Shown: positions 35,030-44,576, counted from the stretch's first letter. The stretch: DNA of 64,000 bases from Flavobacteriaceae bacterium (GCA_947446635.1 CANFHF010000001.1:62001-126000); one strand, 5' to 3'. Notes: generated by a model from the sequence alone, not told the origin. A program made the numbers and translations.

Positions 35030-35571
35030 ATATCTTTGACTATAAACCGTGTATTTATATTGACGATTTTTGATACTTTCATACTTAACATTTGTGGTAT
35101 TTTAATATTGTAGTCGTCTGAATTTATATTAAAATTTGATATTATCTCTAAACCATCTCCTGTTTTCCTTAGGAATAGCGTCGTTGCAATTAATTTCGAT
35201 TGCCCATGTAAAGTAAGCCTGCCTTTGAGTTTGAATTCTTTTGGCAATATATCGATAATTTCGTAATTAAAATCTTCAATGATGCCTTTAAAAGTAGCTT
35301 TAGGATAACGATTACTTTCCATATAATATTCGTTAAAATGGTCTTCCATTAATTTCATTTTAAAACGAAAATCTTTCACCAAAGCTAAACTGAAAATTTC
35401 ACCTGTTTTTGTATTTAAAATACAAGTGGCGGTTTCATTTCTAGCTTTTATCTCTTCGAATAGTGGTACTGATGCCTCAAAATAAAGCAGTCCCTCGTTA
35501 GTAATCATTTTTTCTTGCGTCAAAGCAATATTAGTGAAACACAAAAACCATAATAGTGTAATCTTTTTCAT
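34936..35571 (-). CDS. YceI-like exported protein with an antisense-overlapping C-terminus
   Basis: A 211-residue exported protein (signal MKKITLLWFLCFTNIALTQ). The YceI-like lipocalin fold is seen in SNRYPKATFKGIIEDFNYEI and LKGRLTLHGQSKLIATTLFL. YceI proteins bind isoprenoid or other lipids in the periplasm. About the last 30 residues are encoded opposite the 3' end of the TIGR01777 gene and look unlike the family, so the original stop was probably lost and the frame ran on into the neighbour. Confidence 0.78.
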   Translation of the reverse strand: MKKITLLWFLCFTNIALTQEKMITNEGLLYFEASVPLFEEIKARNETATCILNTKTGEIFSLALVKDFRFKMKLMEDHFNEYYMESNRYPKATFKGIIEDFNYEIIDILPKEFKLKGRLTLHGQSKLIATTLFLRKTGDGLEIISNFNINSDDYNIKIPQMLSMKVSKIVNINTRFIVKDIYLPKQSLRARSNLSNSNLKPVFSILSEETR

Positions 35572-35643
35572 AAAGGAGTATGAATTAAATTACTTAAAGT
35601 TACACTATTTTATTGATAATTCCTTCAAATAGGAAAGGAAAAA

Positions 35644-36996
35644 TTAGTCGATTTTGATATGCCCTGTTTCAACATTAGCCTTGTTTAAGATGTTTTCTGG
35701 CAGTGCTTTTTTGGCTTTAGCCCCCATTTTCTTTATTTTTTCAACACTAGTGATTAAATTTCCTTTTCCTTCTACTAGTTTATTCATCGCAGCTCCATAT
35801 TCCACTTTGCTTTCATCAATCTTCTTACCAACTTTGATTAAATCAGCCACGAAACCTTCAAATTTATCGTATAAAGCACCAGCTTGTCGCGCAATTTCAA
35901 AGGCATTTTCTTGTTGTTTTTGATTGGCCCACATACTATCAATTGTACGTAAAGTTGCTAGTAGGGTAGAAGGAGTCACAATCACAATATTTTTTTCGAA
36001 TGCTTTGTTATATAAGGTAGTGTCGTCATTCAATGCCAGGGCAAACGCCGGTTCCATTGGAATAAATAGCAGTACAAAATCGGGGCTTTCAATTTGGTAT
36101 AAATCCTGGTAATTTTTGTCGCCAAGTTGCTCTACGTGGCGTTTAATGGAACTGACATGTTCTTTTAAATAGCCATTTTTCAAGCTGTCGTCTTCCTCGT
36201 TGATGAATTTTTCATAAGCGGTTAGCGAAACTTTCGAATCGACGATCATCTTTTTGCCATCAGGAAGATTAATGACCACGTCGGGAAAAACACGTTGACC
36301 ACCTTCATTGGTATGGGATTGTTGTACATAATACTCTCGGTCTTTTTCCAATCCCGACTTTTCTAGTACTCGTTCCAAAACCAGTTCACCCCAATTCCCC
36401 TGCATTTTACTATCGCCTTTCAAAGCCTTGGTCAAATTCAGGGTTTCCTTGCTCATTTGAATATTTATATCGCGCAAGCCCAATATTTGTTGTTGTAAAG
36501 CAGAATTACTAACTAGGCTTTCTTTATGGGTATCGTCTACTTTTTTCTCGAATAATTGAATTTTTTCTTGTAAGGGAGACAAGATATTTTTCATATTTTC
36601 TTTGTTCTGCTCGGTAAATTTACTGGATTTTTCATCTAATATTTTATTGGCCAAATTCTCAAATTCCATGGTAAATTTATCTTGAAGTTTTTCTACTTCT
36701 TCCTTTTGTTCTTTATTGCGTTGCCAAAGATTTTCAAAATCGATTTCTTTCTTGGTCAATTGAATGTTGATAGCTTCTTTCTCGTTGCGTATGGTTTCTT
36801 TTTCCTCAATTGTTTTTTGCAATTGCTTGTCTAAAGCCGTTTTTTCAATTGCCGATTGTACTTTGAGAGTATATAGTTTTTCTTCTATAAAAGCTTTCTC
36901 TGATTGCGATTTTGTCGAAAACAGTAGTTTTCCAATGAAAACCCCAATAGCAAGAGCAACAATAAAAATTAGTAGGAGCGAAAATACATTTGACAT
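35644..36996 (-). CDS. rmuC: DNA recombination protein RmuC
   Basis: A 450-residue membrane-tethered nuclease-like protein. The N-terminal helix (residues 1-22) is followed by a long coiled coil (about 30-190) and the RmuC domain (about 200-430) with the motif GNWGELVLERVLEKSGL, VDSKVSLTAYEKF and VTPSTLLATLRTI. RmuC suppresses inversions between short repeats in E. coli. A 488-bp gap without genes follows on the 5' side. Confidence 0.95.
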   Translation of the reverse strand: MSNVFSLLLIFIVALAIGVFIGKLLFSTKSQSEKAFIEEKLYTLKVQSAIEKTALDKQLQKTIEEKETIRNEKEAINIQLTKKEIDFENLWQRNKEQKEEVEKLQDKFTMEFENLANKILDEKSSKFTEQNKENMKNILSPLQEKIQLFEKKVDDTHKESLVSNSALQQQILGLRDINIQMSKETLNLTKALKGDSKMQGNWGELVLERVLEKSGLEKDREYYVQQSHTNEGGQRVFPDVVINLPDGKKMIVDSKVSLTAYEKFINEEDDSLKNGYLKEHVSSIKRHVEQLGDKNYQDLYQIESPDFVLLFIPMEPAFALALNDDTTLYNKAFEKNIVIVTPSTLLATLRTIDSMWANQKQQENAFEIARQAGALYDKFEGFVADLIKVGKKIDESKVEYGAAMNKLVEGKGNLITSVEKIKKMGAKAKKALPENILNKANVETGHIKID

Positions 36997-37375
36997 AAGG
37001 TGTGTTTTTGAAGAAAGTAAAAGTAAGGAATATTATTAATGTATGAATGTTTGAATCCAACTAATAAATCCAACTTTTGAAAAACCAGTTGTCAAAAGAT
37101 TAAATATTTTTTCCATAATAAAGACAAGTAAGGCTAACCATTAACAATTTTACAGCTACTTGTTATGGATAAAAATATTCTTGAGTTTTGTTTATAATCT
37201 TTCATTTATAATTTAAATACATTCGTTTTCATACTTATTTCTATTTAACCTTTTTTTACATTTTACATCTGCCAAATGGACTTTACAAATAACATTTAGC
37301 TCATTTAATTATGTTTTATTTCTCCGTTAATTTTTATTTAATTCAAAAACTATTCTTGCTTTACAACGCTTTTTG

Positions 37376-37405
37376 TTGCAATAGAACTTCTAATTAGTAT
37401 CTTTG
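37376..37405 (+). promoter_or_regulatory. promoter of 37485-38687
   Basis: TTG (37376-37378), 19 bp, TATCTTTG (37398-37405), 80 bp upstream of the ATG. The rest of the 488-bp gap (36997-37375) holds AT-rich sequence without recognisable genes. Confidence 0.75.
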
Positions 37406-37484
37406 ATAAACTATAAAATTTGTGAATTTTAAGCGAGAACCAAATAAGAAATTACATAGTAGAATTAAAAAATTGAGATAGTAA

Positions 37485-38687
37485 ATGAAATTTGGAATCA
37501 TAAAAGAAAGGAAAAATCCACCTGATAGAAGGGTTGTTTTTTCGCCCGATGCATTGGTTAGATTAAAACAACTGTATCCAGATGTCACGGTAAAAGTAGA
37601 AAGTTCGGATGTTAGGTTTTATTCCGATGATGCCTATAGAAATTTAGGAATTGAAGTTGCAGACGACATTAGTGATTGTACAATTTTTTTTGGGGTTAAG
37701 GAAGTTCCAATCGACTATTTAATCGCTAAAAAATCCTATTTCTTTTTTTCGCATACAATCAAAAAACAACCCCATAATAGACAATTATTGCGGGCCTTGC
37801 TAGAGAAAAATATTAATTTTTATGACCATGAAACTTTGGTTGATACTCACAATCACCGGTTAATTGGTTTTGGAAAATATGCGGGTATTGTAGGTACATA
37901 CAATGCTATTCGAGCTTTTGGAATAAAATTTGAATTATTTAAATTACCCAAAGCCGCTACACTTTCTGGAAAAGAAGCTTTACTTGCACACTTGAAACGG
38001 TTGGTTTTACCTCCTTTAAAATTTGTGGTAACAGGAACCGGAAAAGTAGGAAGTGGCGTAAAAGAAGTACTCGATGCCATCAAAATAACCGAAGTTTCGA
38101 TCGATAATTATTTGACAAAAAACTACACCCAACCCGTTTATACCCAGGTTGATGTTTTGGAATACAACAAGCGAAAAGATGGTAGCGTATTAGATCCTAA
38201 TGATTTTTTCCATAACCCGCAGGAATATGTTTCTGACTTTGAACGATTCACAAAAGTGTCGGACATCTATATCACAGCGCATTTTCATGCCAATGAAGCT
38301 CCAAAAATTCTCACGCTAGCGATGCTTCAAGCCAATGATTGTAAAATTAAAGTCGTTGCCGATATTTCTTGTGATGTCGATGGTTCTATTGCATGCACAT
38401 TGAAATCATCCACTATTGACGAGCCTTTTTATGGCTATTTACCTAGTGAAAATAAAGAAGTAGAGGTTTTTCATCCAGCAGCAATTGTGGTAATGGCTGT
38501 AGATAATTTGCCTTGCGAATTGCCAAAAGATGCCAGCGAAGGCTTTGGGGCAATGTTTATGCAACACGTGATTCCGGCTTTTTTCAATGGAGATAAAGAC
38601 GGAGTTTTACAACGCGCTAAAATGACCGAAAAAGGAAAACTTACCCCCAGGTTTAGCTATTTACAAGAATATGTGGATGGAAAATAG
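37485..38687 (+). CDS. alanine dehydrogenase/saccharopine (lysine-forming) dehydrogenase-like enzyme
   Basis: A 400-residue NAD(P)-dependent oxidoreductase. The N-terminal half resembles the AlaDh/PNT N-terminal domain (FGIIKERKNPPDRRVVFSPD), with LLRALLEKNINFYDHE, and the middle holds a Rossmann motif (FVVTGTGKVGSGVKEVL). The C-terminal half contains conserved stretches such as KVVADISCDVDGSIACTL. Family members include yeast LYS1-like saccharopine dehydrogenase, and exact substrate is uncertain. Confidence 0.8.
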   Translation: MKFGIIKERKNPPDRRVVFSPDALVRLKQLYPDVTVKVESSDVRFYSDDAYRNLGIEVADDISDCTIFFGVKEVPIDYLIAKKSYFFFSHTIKKQPHNRQLLRALLEKNINFYDHETLVDTHNHRLIGFGKYAGIVGTYNAIRAFGIKFELFKLPKAATLSGKEALLAHLKRLVLPPLKFVVTGTGKVGSGVKEVLDAIKITEVSIDNYLTKNYTQPVYTQVDVLEYNKRKDGSVLDPNDFFHNPQEYVSDFERFTKVSDIYITAHFHANEAPKILTLAMLQANDCKIKVVADISCDVDGSIACTLKSSTIDEPFYGYLPSENKEVEVFHPAAIVVMAVDNLPCELPKDASEGFGAMFMQHVIPAFFNGDKDGVLQRAKMTEKGKLTPRFSYLQEYVDGK

Positions 38688-38702
38688 TTAAAAAAATAAA
38701 AT

Positions 38703-39521
38703 CTAAAATGCATTGATGGTTTTTCTGATGGCTACTAACTTAGTCATTAGCCCTTCGAAATAATCTAAATGCAACATGTTGGCACCATCACTTTTGGCAT
38801 TAGCAGGATCGAAATGGGTTTCAATGAAAATTCCGTCCACGCCTACAGCGATTCCGGCCTTAGCTATGGTTTCAATCATGTCGGGTCTTCCCCCAGTAAC
38901 ACCGGCAGTTTGGTTGGGTTGTTGCAAGGAATGAGTAACGTCTAGCACCGTACTAGCATATTGTTGCATCGTAGGAATTCCACGAAAATCAACAATCATA
39001 TCTTGGTAACCAAACATGCTTCCTCTATCGGTTACCATAACATTATGATTGTGGCAATCCAATACTTTTTGCACAGCGTGTTTCATACTTTCCGGACTCA
39101 TAAATTGTCCTTTTTTCAAGTTGATTACTTTTCCGGTTTTGGCAGCAGCCACAAGCAAATCGGTTTGGCGAACCAAAAAAGCTGGGATTTGCAATACATC
39201 AACATATTCGGCAGCCATAGCCGCATCTTCATTGGTGTGAATATCGGTCACGGTGGGAACGCCAAAAGTTTCGGAAACTTTTCGAAGAATTCGTAAGGCT
39301 TTTTCATCTCCAATCCCTGAAAAACTATCGATTCTAGAGCGATTGGCCTTCTTAAAGGAACCTTTAAAAACGAAAGGAATTTCTAATGTATCGGTAATTC
39401 CAATTAGCTTTTCGGCAATTCGCATCGCCATTTCTTCGCCTTCAATGGCGCAAGGTCCAGCCAAAAGGAAGAAGTTGCCACTATCAGTATGTTTTATTTG
39501 TGGAATATGGTGTAGATTCAT
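38703..39521 (-). CDS. kdsA: 3-deoxy-8-phosphooctulonate synthase (KDO-8-phosphate synthase)
   Basis: Makes KDO-8-P from phosphoenolpyruvate and arabinose-5-phosphate for lipopolysaccharide. GPCAIEGEE near the N-terminus, VFKGSFKKANRSR, RQTDLLVAAAKTGKVINLKKGQFM and DVTHSLQQP are all KdsA hallmarks. At 272 residues it has normal length. The start is set at the Met at 39521 (MNLHHIPQIK); the track start at 39680 would overrun the -7 box (minus-strand TATATTTG, 39541-39548). It is convergent with 37485-38687. Confidence 0.96.
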   Translation of the reverse strand: MNLHHIPQIKHTDSGNFFLLAGPCAIEGEEMAMRIAEKLIGITDTLEIPFVFKGSFKKANRSRIDSFSGIGDEKALRILRKVSETFGVPTVTDIHTNEDAAMAAEYVDVLQIPAFLVRQTDLLVAAAKTGKVINLKKGQFMSPESMKHAVQKVLDCHNHNVMVTDRGSMFGYQDMIVDFRGIPTMQQYASTVLDVTHSLQQPNQTAGVTGGRPDMIETIAKAGIAVGVDGIFIETHFDPANAKSDGANMLHLDYFEGLMTKLVAIRKTINAF

Positions 39522-39583
39522 AAGGTGATTTTTGAAAGGGCAAATATAGTTAGGATTTGTGATTTGTGATTTAGGATTTACTA

Positions 39584-40036
39584 TTAATTTTTCTTTAATG
39601 TTAATCCTACTGGAACCATTAGTATGCCTTTTTCGTAAATATTCAAATACAGGGTAACCGGATTTTGTTGCCCTTCCCATGTTAGTTGGTAAACATCCAG
39701 AAAACCTGCTCCCATTTCACTTCTTTTTGTTTGAAAGGGACAGCAACTTTCTAACTTGGCGTAGCTAATTTTTTCACCTTTGGGTCCTGCCAGAGCATTG
39801 AGAAACCTTTGCTGGTTGATGATTTCATTTTTTGTGTTTGAATAAAATATATTAATAGGGTAGTCCTTGTCATAACCATATTTTTTGTCTTTACTGTATT
39901 CGGAAATGACGAAGGTAATGTTGTTTCCCAATCGAGGAATTGGGGCATTGTTATCTATGTTTTTTATAGTCGACAGGGTGCTGACACAAGACGCGATTAG
40001 GAATAATAAAGGGATTAAAGATATTGTTTTTTTCAT
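39584..40036 (-). CDS. small lipoprotein upstream of kdsA (unknown function)
   Basis: The frame from ATG 40036 gives a lipoprotein signal (MKKTISLIPLLFLIASCVST, with Cys about 17) and a roughly 135-residue mature protein with two adjacent Cys (ESCCPFQTKRSEMGAG) and an all-beta look (LYLNIYEKGILMVPVGLTL). The track start 81 bp upstream lies before the signal peptide and is not used. No family recognised beyond its frequent place next to kdsA in flavobacteria. Confidence 0.7.
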   Translation of the reverse strand: MKKTISLIPLLFLIASCVSTLSTIKNIDNNAPIPRLGNNITFVISEYSKDKKYGYDKDYPINIFYSNTKNEIINQQRFLNALAGPKGEKISYAKLESCCPFQTKRSEMGAGFLDVYQLTWEGQQNPVTLYLNIYEKGILMVPVGLTLKKN

Positions 40037-40186
40037 GTTCCTATTTGATTTAGGGGGATTGTTTTTAACAATCCGATTTAAAAAAACAAATTTAAGCGGT
40101 ATTGCTACCATAAACAATAATTATCCTATACTATTTTTCACTTTTTAACATTAGAATTATTATTTTAGCCAAATAAAAAGATTGAT

Positions 40187-40744
40187 ATGGATATTATTTT
40201 TCAAACATGGCCTTGGTATGTTTCGGGTTTTTTGATAGGAATGATAATGCTTTGTCTGATTTATTTTGGGAAAAGTTTTGGAATGTCTACTAATTTAAGC
40301 ACTTTATGTTCCATGACTGGGATAGGAAAAAAGGTAAGTTTTTTTGACGTTGATTGGAAAACACAGCGTTGGAATTTGTTAGTGGTAGTAGGTGCCATGT
40401 TGGGCGGTTTTGTTGCCAATCATTTTTTAAGTGATCCCTCAAATGTTGCCATCAACCCAAAAACAATTACTCAGCTAGTGCAAATTGGAATAGACGCTCC
40501 AAAAGGTAAATTATTACCTGATGCTTTATTTGGGAACGCTATTTTTGAATCGCCAAAAATGATATTTATTCTAATTGTAGGTGGTGTTTTGATAGGTTTT
40601 GGAACGCGTTACGCAAGTGGATGTACTTCGGGACACGCTATTTCAGGATTGAGTAATCTCCAAATCAAATCCTTGAAAGCTGTTGTTGGTTTTTTTATTG
40701 GAGGATTAATCATGACTCATTTTGTTTTACCCTTACTTTTTTAA
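40187..40744 (+). CDS. YeeE/YedE-type sulfur transporter, first half
   Basis: A 185-residue membrane protein with about five helices. GTRYASGCTSGHAISGL carries the conserved Cys of the YeeE/YedE (TsuA-like) thiosulfate transporter family, and GGLIMTHFVLPLLF ends it. The second half is the next gene (2 bp later), so this transporter is encoded as two chains. Likely imports thiosulfate or a similar reduced sulfur species; inference. Confidence 0.85.
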   Translation: MDIIFQTWPWYVSGFLIGMIMLCLIYFGKSFGMSTNLSTLCSMTGIGKKVSFFDVDWKTQRWNLLVVVGAMLGGFVANHFLSDPSNVAINPKTITQLVQIGIDAPKGKLLPDALFGNAIFESPKMIFILIVGGVLIGFGTRYASGCTSGHAISGLSNLQIKSLKAVVGFFIGGLIMTHFVLPLLF

Positions 40745-40746
40745 TT

Positions 40747-41160
40747 ATGAATGCATTGAAATATATAGTTGTTGGATTTGTATTCGGCATTGTTTTGACA
40801 AAGTCAGAAGCAGTATCTTGGTACAGAATCTATGAAATGTTCCAATTTCAATCCTTTCATATGTATGGAATTATTATGGTTGCTGTTGTAACGGGACTAA
40901 TTGGAATCCAAATCATAAAAAGAATCAACGTAAAAGACATCAAGGGTTTGCCGATAGAAATTCTAGATAAAGAACCAGGTTCTGCTCGTTTTTGGATAGG
41001 TGGAATATGCTTTGGATTAGGTTGGGCTTTGGTTGGAGCTTGTCCGGGTCCTATATTTATTTTGCTTGGAGCGGGTTTTTTGCCGATGCTATTGGTGCTT
41101 ATTGGAGCGCTTTTGGGTACTTTTTTTTATGGACTGCTACGGAATAAATTACCACATTAA
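40747..41160 (+). CDS. YeeE/YedE-type sulfur transporter, second half (DUF6691-like)
   Basis: A 137-residue membrane protein with about four helices. FGLGWALVGACPGPIFILLGAG carries the second conserved Cys motif (GACPGP) of the YeeE/YedE family. Together with the previous gene it makes the usual two-half arrangement of this transporter type in Bacteroidota. A perfect terminator follows. Confidence 0.85.
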   Translation: MNALKYIVVGFVFGIVLTKSEAVSWYRIYEMFQFQSFHMYGIIMVAVVTGLIGIQIIKRINVKDIKGLPIEILDKEPGSARFWIGGICFGLGWALVGACPGPIFILLGAGFLPMLLVLIGALLGTFFYGLLRNKLPH

Positions 41161-41175
41161 ACTTGACTTAACGCA

Positions 41176-41218
41176 AAAAAAAACAGGGATTTCTTTTTAA
41201 GAAATCCCTGTTTTTTTT
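41176..41218. terminator. strong bidirectional terminator
   Basis: AAACAGGGATTTCTT / AAGAAATCCCTGTTT with a 3-nt loop and A/T tails, between the convergent YeeE and clpS genes. Confidence 0.9.
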
Positions 41219-41231
41219 ATAATTTAATATT

Positions 41232-41507
41232 TTAAACTATTTCAGCGCTCAATCCAGCTTGAAGTAGTTGGGTGTATTGGGGTTTTAACTTTTCTAAAAC
41301 ACCGGTTTTTACAGTACACTTTCCATTGTAATGCACGATTAATGAACATTGCTCAGCTTGTTCTGGAGTGTGTTTGCAAACACGGATTAGGGTGTCGATT
41401 ACATGGTCAAAAGTATTGACATCGTCATTGTAAACTATAATTTCATTGTTTATGGAAGTAGCCTCTTTGAGGTTAACTTCTGCTCTTGTTTTTTCTTTAG
41501 TACTCAT
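41232..41507 (-). CDS. clpS: ATP-dependent Clp protease adaptor ClpS
   Basis: Delivers N-degron substrates to ClpAP. The family core is seen in IIVYNDDVNTFDHVIDTLIRVCKHTPEQAEQ and LIVHYNGKCTVKTG, with conserved residues for N-end recognition. At 91 residues it is typical. It lies about 95 bp from prmA on the same strand. Confidence 0.93.
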   Translation of the reverse strand: MSTKEKTRAEVNLKEATSINNEIIVYNDDVNTFDHVIDTLIRVCKHTPEQAEQCSLIVHYNGKCTVKTGVLEKLKPQYTQLLQAGLSAEIV

Positions 41508-41602
41508 TTTTAAATAATTTGTAGGTTTTTAAATAAAAATATAGTGATGCTTTTTGTAAGCGATTTTGAAGATTACTTTTTAATATTTTAAATTTCAAAA
41601 AA

Positions 41603-42436
41603 CTAAATTACGTATTTTAAGGACACCCAATTGTTTCTTTCAATCTTTTTAACAAATGTCAATCCTTTTTCGGTGCAAGAGACGTCAATAAAAGGAATGT
41701 CTTCTTTATAAAAACCACTCAATAAAAGGGTTCCTTTTGGATTCAAACAATCAACATAACTTTGCATATCGTTCAACAAAATATTTCTATTGATATTAGC
41801 GATAACTAAATCGTATTTTTTGTCTTTTAATAAAGCGGCTTCTCCTTCGTAAACGCTGATGTGTTGGCAACTATTGCGTTCGGCATTTTCGATAGAATTC
41901 AAGTAACACCAATTGTCAATGTCTATGGCATCAATAGGTTGAGCGCCTTTCATCTCGGCTAAGATGGCTAAAATTGCTGTTCCGCAACCCATATCCAAAG
42001 TTTTCATTCCTGTAACGTCCATTTCCAATAAATGTTGAATCATCATGTGGGTGGTTTCGTGATGACCTGTTCCGAAACTCATCTTTGGTTCGATTATGAT
42101 ATCAAATTCAGCATCGGTTTTCGGATGAAACGGAGCGCGAACATGACAATTACCATTTACGTCGATAGGTTCAAAATTCTTTTCCCATTCTTCATTCCAA
42201 TTAACTTGGTCAATTTCTTCAATTTTATACGAAATAGTGAATTCTGAAGAATTTAAAATGAATAAATCCTCTAATATGTTTTCAGTCCAAAGTTCTTTTT
42301 GGATATAAGCAACTATCCCTAAATCACTATCAATAAAACTTTCGAACGGAAGTTCGCCTAATTCGGCAATAAGTATTTCCGAACCTAGTTCTTTTGGTTC
42401 AACCGTAAAATGAAAGCCTAAATATATATTTGACAT
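41603..42436 (-). CDS. prmA: ribosomal protein L11 methyltransferase
   Basis: SAM-dependent methyltransferase that modifies L11. The Rossmann motif I is LDMGCGTAILAILAEMKG, motif post-I is PIDAIDIDNWC, and DLVIANINRNIL is the catalytic NIN motif of PrmA. The start at 42436 (MSNIYLGFHFTV) is preferred to the track start 78 bp upstream. A hairpin between prmA and tpiA (42491-42523) may terminate tpiA. Confidence 0.92.
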   Translation of the reverse strand: MSNIYLGFHFTVEPKELGSEILIAELGELPFESFIDSDLGIVAYIQKELWTENILEDLFILNSSEFTISYKIEEIDQVNWNEEWEKNFEPIDVNGNCHVRAPFHPKTDAEFDIIIEPKMSFGTGHHETTHMMIQHLLEMDVTGMKTLDMGCGTAILAILAEMKGAQPIDAIDIDNWCYLNSIENAERNSCQHISVYEGEAALLKDKKYDLVIANINRNILLNDMQSYVDCLNPKGTLLLSGFYKEDIPFIDVSCTEKGLTFVKKIERNNWVSLKYVI

Positions 42437-42490
42437 AAAATTCGTTTTTGCAAAGGTAATAATCTCTTTTATTGGATTGGGTAAAAACAA

Positions 42491-42523
42491 AAAAGAGATA
42501 TGAATAGTTTTCAAATCTCTTTT
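42491..42523. terminator. terminator-like hairpin between tpiA and prmA
   Basis: AAAAGAGAT (42491-42499) / ATCTCTTTT (42515-42523) with A/T tails. Confidence 0.5.
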
Positions 42524-42545
42524 GTAATTTAGTTAGGGTTTATTT

Positions 42546-43298
42546 TTAAATAGCGTTCACAATCGCCACAAAATCTTTTGCATTAAGAGCAGCCCCGCCA
42601 ATAAGACCTCCGTCAACATCTGATTTAGAGAAAATCTCCTTTGCATTATCTGGTTTTACACTTCCTCCATAAAGAATGGAAACATCTTCAGCAACGTTGC
42701 TTCCAAAAGCTTTACGAACTGTTTCTCGGATAAATTCATGCATTTCCTGCGCTTGTTCTGGACTGGCAGTTTCTCCAGTTCCTATTGCCCAAACGGGTTC
42801 ATAAGCCAAAACAATATTTTCCCAATCTTTTGCTTTTATATGGAATAACCCATCTCTCAACTGGTTTTCCACTATAGTAAAATGAGTTGCAGATTGACGA
42901 TCTTTCAACTCTTCGCCAAAACAGAAAATAATAGTCATGTTGTGTTTTAAAGCCGTGTCCACTTTATTGGCAATCAAGGCATCGGTTTCGTGGAAAATAG
43001 CTCTACGCTCAGAATGCCCAAGGATCACGGTATTTACACCAATGCTTTTTAGCATATCGGCCGAGATTTCACCAGTATAAGCCCCACTTTCTGCTTGGTG
43101 CATATTTTGGGCGGCTACGTCAATGACTGTGAACTCTAAATGATCTACTGCCGAAGCTAGGTTGACAAATGTAGGCGCCACAATTACCTGAACGTTCCTT
43201 TCTGTTGGGATTTCCGCTATTAATTCGTTTAGTAAATCTTCAGTTTGTTCCGCATTCTTGTTCATTTTCCAGTTCCCAGCTACAATCTTTTTTCTCAT
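42546..43298 (-). CDS. tpiA: triosephosphate isomerase
   Basis: Interconverts dihydroxyacetone phosphate and glyceraldehyde 3-phosphate. The family landmarks are all seen: GNWKMNK (catalytic Lys), LGHSERR (catalytic His), LAYEPVWAIGTG (catalytic Glu), and YGGSVKPDNA. 250 residues, full length. It lies 23 bp downstream of the thioredoxin-like gene. Confidence 0.97.
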   Translation of the reverse strand: MRKKIVAGNWKMNKNAEQTEDLLNELIAEIPTERNVQVIVAPTFVNLASAVDHLEFTVIDVAAQNMHQAESGAYTGEISADMLKSIGVNTVILGHSERRAIFHETDALIANKVDTALKHNMTIIFCFGEELKDRQSATHFTIVENQLRDGLFHIKAKDWENIVLAYEPVWAIGTGETASPEQAQEMHEFIRETVRKAFGSNVAEDVSILYGGSVKPDNAKEIFSKSDVDGGLIGGAALNAKDFVAIVNAI

Positions 43299-43321
43299 TT
43301 TATTTTTTTATAATTTGGTTT

Positions 43322-43819
43322 CTATTTTTGCAATTCTTTTAAAGTGCTATTTATTTGTTCAAAATCGGTTTCAATAGCTTTGTAGAGTACTATTTTCCCT
43401 GTTTTGTCAACAACAATATATCTTGGAATCCAATCTAAATCTATTGCTTTGGCAAAAACGCCTTTCATTTGGTCATTTGCCCTAAAATGGGCTCCTTTTA
43501 AATCATATTTTGAGATGGCGTCTTTCCACTTGTCAACTGATTTGTCCATAGAAATAAACAAATAAGTTGCTTCTGGATTGTTGGCCTGTAATTCATGTAT
43601 TTTCGGCATGGCTTTCACGCAATCCCCAAACCATGAAGCCCATACTTCTATTACTATGGTTTTGCCTTTGTATGGTTTTAAAATATTATCAAAAACGATT
43701 TGTTCACCATTAATTGCTGTTAACTTTTCGGACAAAGCTTCTTTTGAAAAGGCTGTTTTTTGAGCATTAGAACAAGAAATGCTGACTATAGCAATTAGTA
43801 TAATAATTATTTTTTTCAT
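43322..43819 (-). CDS. TlpA-like thioredoxin-fold lipoprotein with a SWFGDC motif
   Basis: A 165-residue thioredoxin-fold protein with a lipoprotein-like N-terminus (IAIVSISCSNAQ). The redox loop, expected as WASWCGxC, reads WASWFGDC (F64, C67): the nucleophilic first Cys is replaced by Phe, encoded as TTT where TGT would give Cys. The cis-Pro is present (WIPRYIV). It may therefore not perform classical disulfide exchange and could act as a monothiol or a binding domain. A point mutation or sequencing error is possible. Confidence 0.85.
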   Translation of the reverse strand: MKKIIIILIAIVSISCSNAQKTAFSKEALSEKLTAINGEQIVFDNILKPYKGKTIVIEVWASWFGDCVKAMPKIHELQANNPEATYLFISMDKSVDKWKDAISKYDLKGAHFRANDQMKGVFAKAIDLDWIPRYIVVDKTGKIVLYKAIETDFEQINSTLKELQK

Positions 43820-44102
43820 TTTTCAAGCTTTCGACAAAGTTATTCAAAGAAATGAAAAAGAAGCGGGTAGTTTTAGAAATTTTAAATTAGCTAATAAAAA
43901 ATAGGAATTAATATCGTTATAGTTAATAAAAAATTAAAAACCCATCTCTAGTTTTCTTATAATCCCCGATGTTACGATTTTGTGGGCTGAATTAAGAACT
44001 ATAATTAATCTAGTTAAGGGGTTGTAAAAGGTATCAAAAAGAATAAATCCTTGAAGTGTGGAATAAAAATTACATTAATTAAAAGAAATACTGCTTCGGA
44101 AA

Positions 44103-44576
44103 CTATTGATGATGATAAGGTTCATTCTTTAAAATAGTGAATCCGCGATACAATTGTTCAATAAAAAACAAGCGTACCATTTGGTGGGAAAAGGTCATGA
44201 GTGAAAGCGCTATTTTTCCGTTTGCTTTGGCATAAACAGCGTCCGAAAAACCATAAGGACCACCAATAACAAAAACCAAAGTCTTTACTCCTGAATTCAT
44301 TTTCTTTTGTAATTCTTCTGAAAAAGCCAAACTAGAAAAAGATTTTCCATTTTCGTCTAATAAAATGAGTTGGTCAGTTGGTGTTATTTTGGCCAGAATC
44401 AACTCGCCTTCTTTTTCCTTTTGCTGACTTTCGGATAAGCTTTTTACATTTTTGACGTCAGGAATAACCTCTAAATCAAACTTGATGTAAAAAGACAACC
44501 GTTTTTGATATTCGTCAATCAACGATTGAAGATTTTTATTGTCGGTTTTGCCAATGGCGATGAGTTTAATGTTCAT
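44103..44576 (-). CDS. rlmH: 23S rRNA (pseudouridine-1915-N3) methyltransferase RlmH
   Basis: A SPOUT-class methyltransferase acting on pseudouridine 1915 of 23S rRNA. IKLIAIGKTDNKNLQSLIDEY at the N-terminus, FVIGGPYGFSDAVY (the SAM-binding loop) and MTFSHQMVRLFFIEQLYRGFTILKNEPYHHQ at the C-terminus match the family well. 157 residues, normal. The 283-bp gap 43820-44102 contains no gene I can support. Confidence 0.96.
   Translation of the reverse strand: MNIKLIAIGKTDNKNLQSLIDEYQKRLSFYIKFDLEVIPDVKNVKSLSESQQKEKEGELILAKITPTDQLILLDENGKSFSSLAFSEELQKKMNSGVKTLVFVIGGPYGFSDAVYAKANGKIALSLMTFSHQMVRLFFIEQLYRGFTILKNEPYHHQ

Noticed and set aside
39522-39680. Longer start of kdsA
   Set aside because: It lies upstream of the -7 box and is not KdsA-like.
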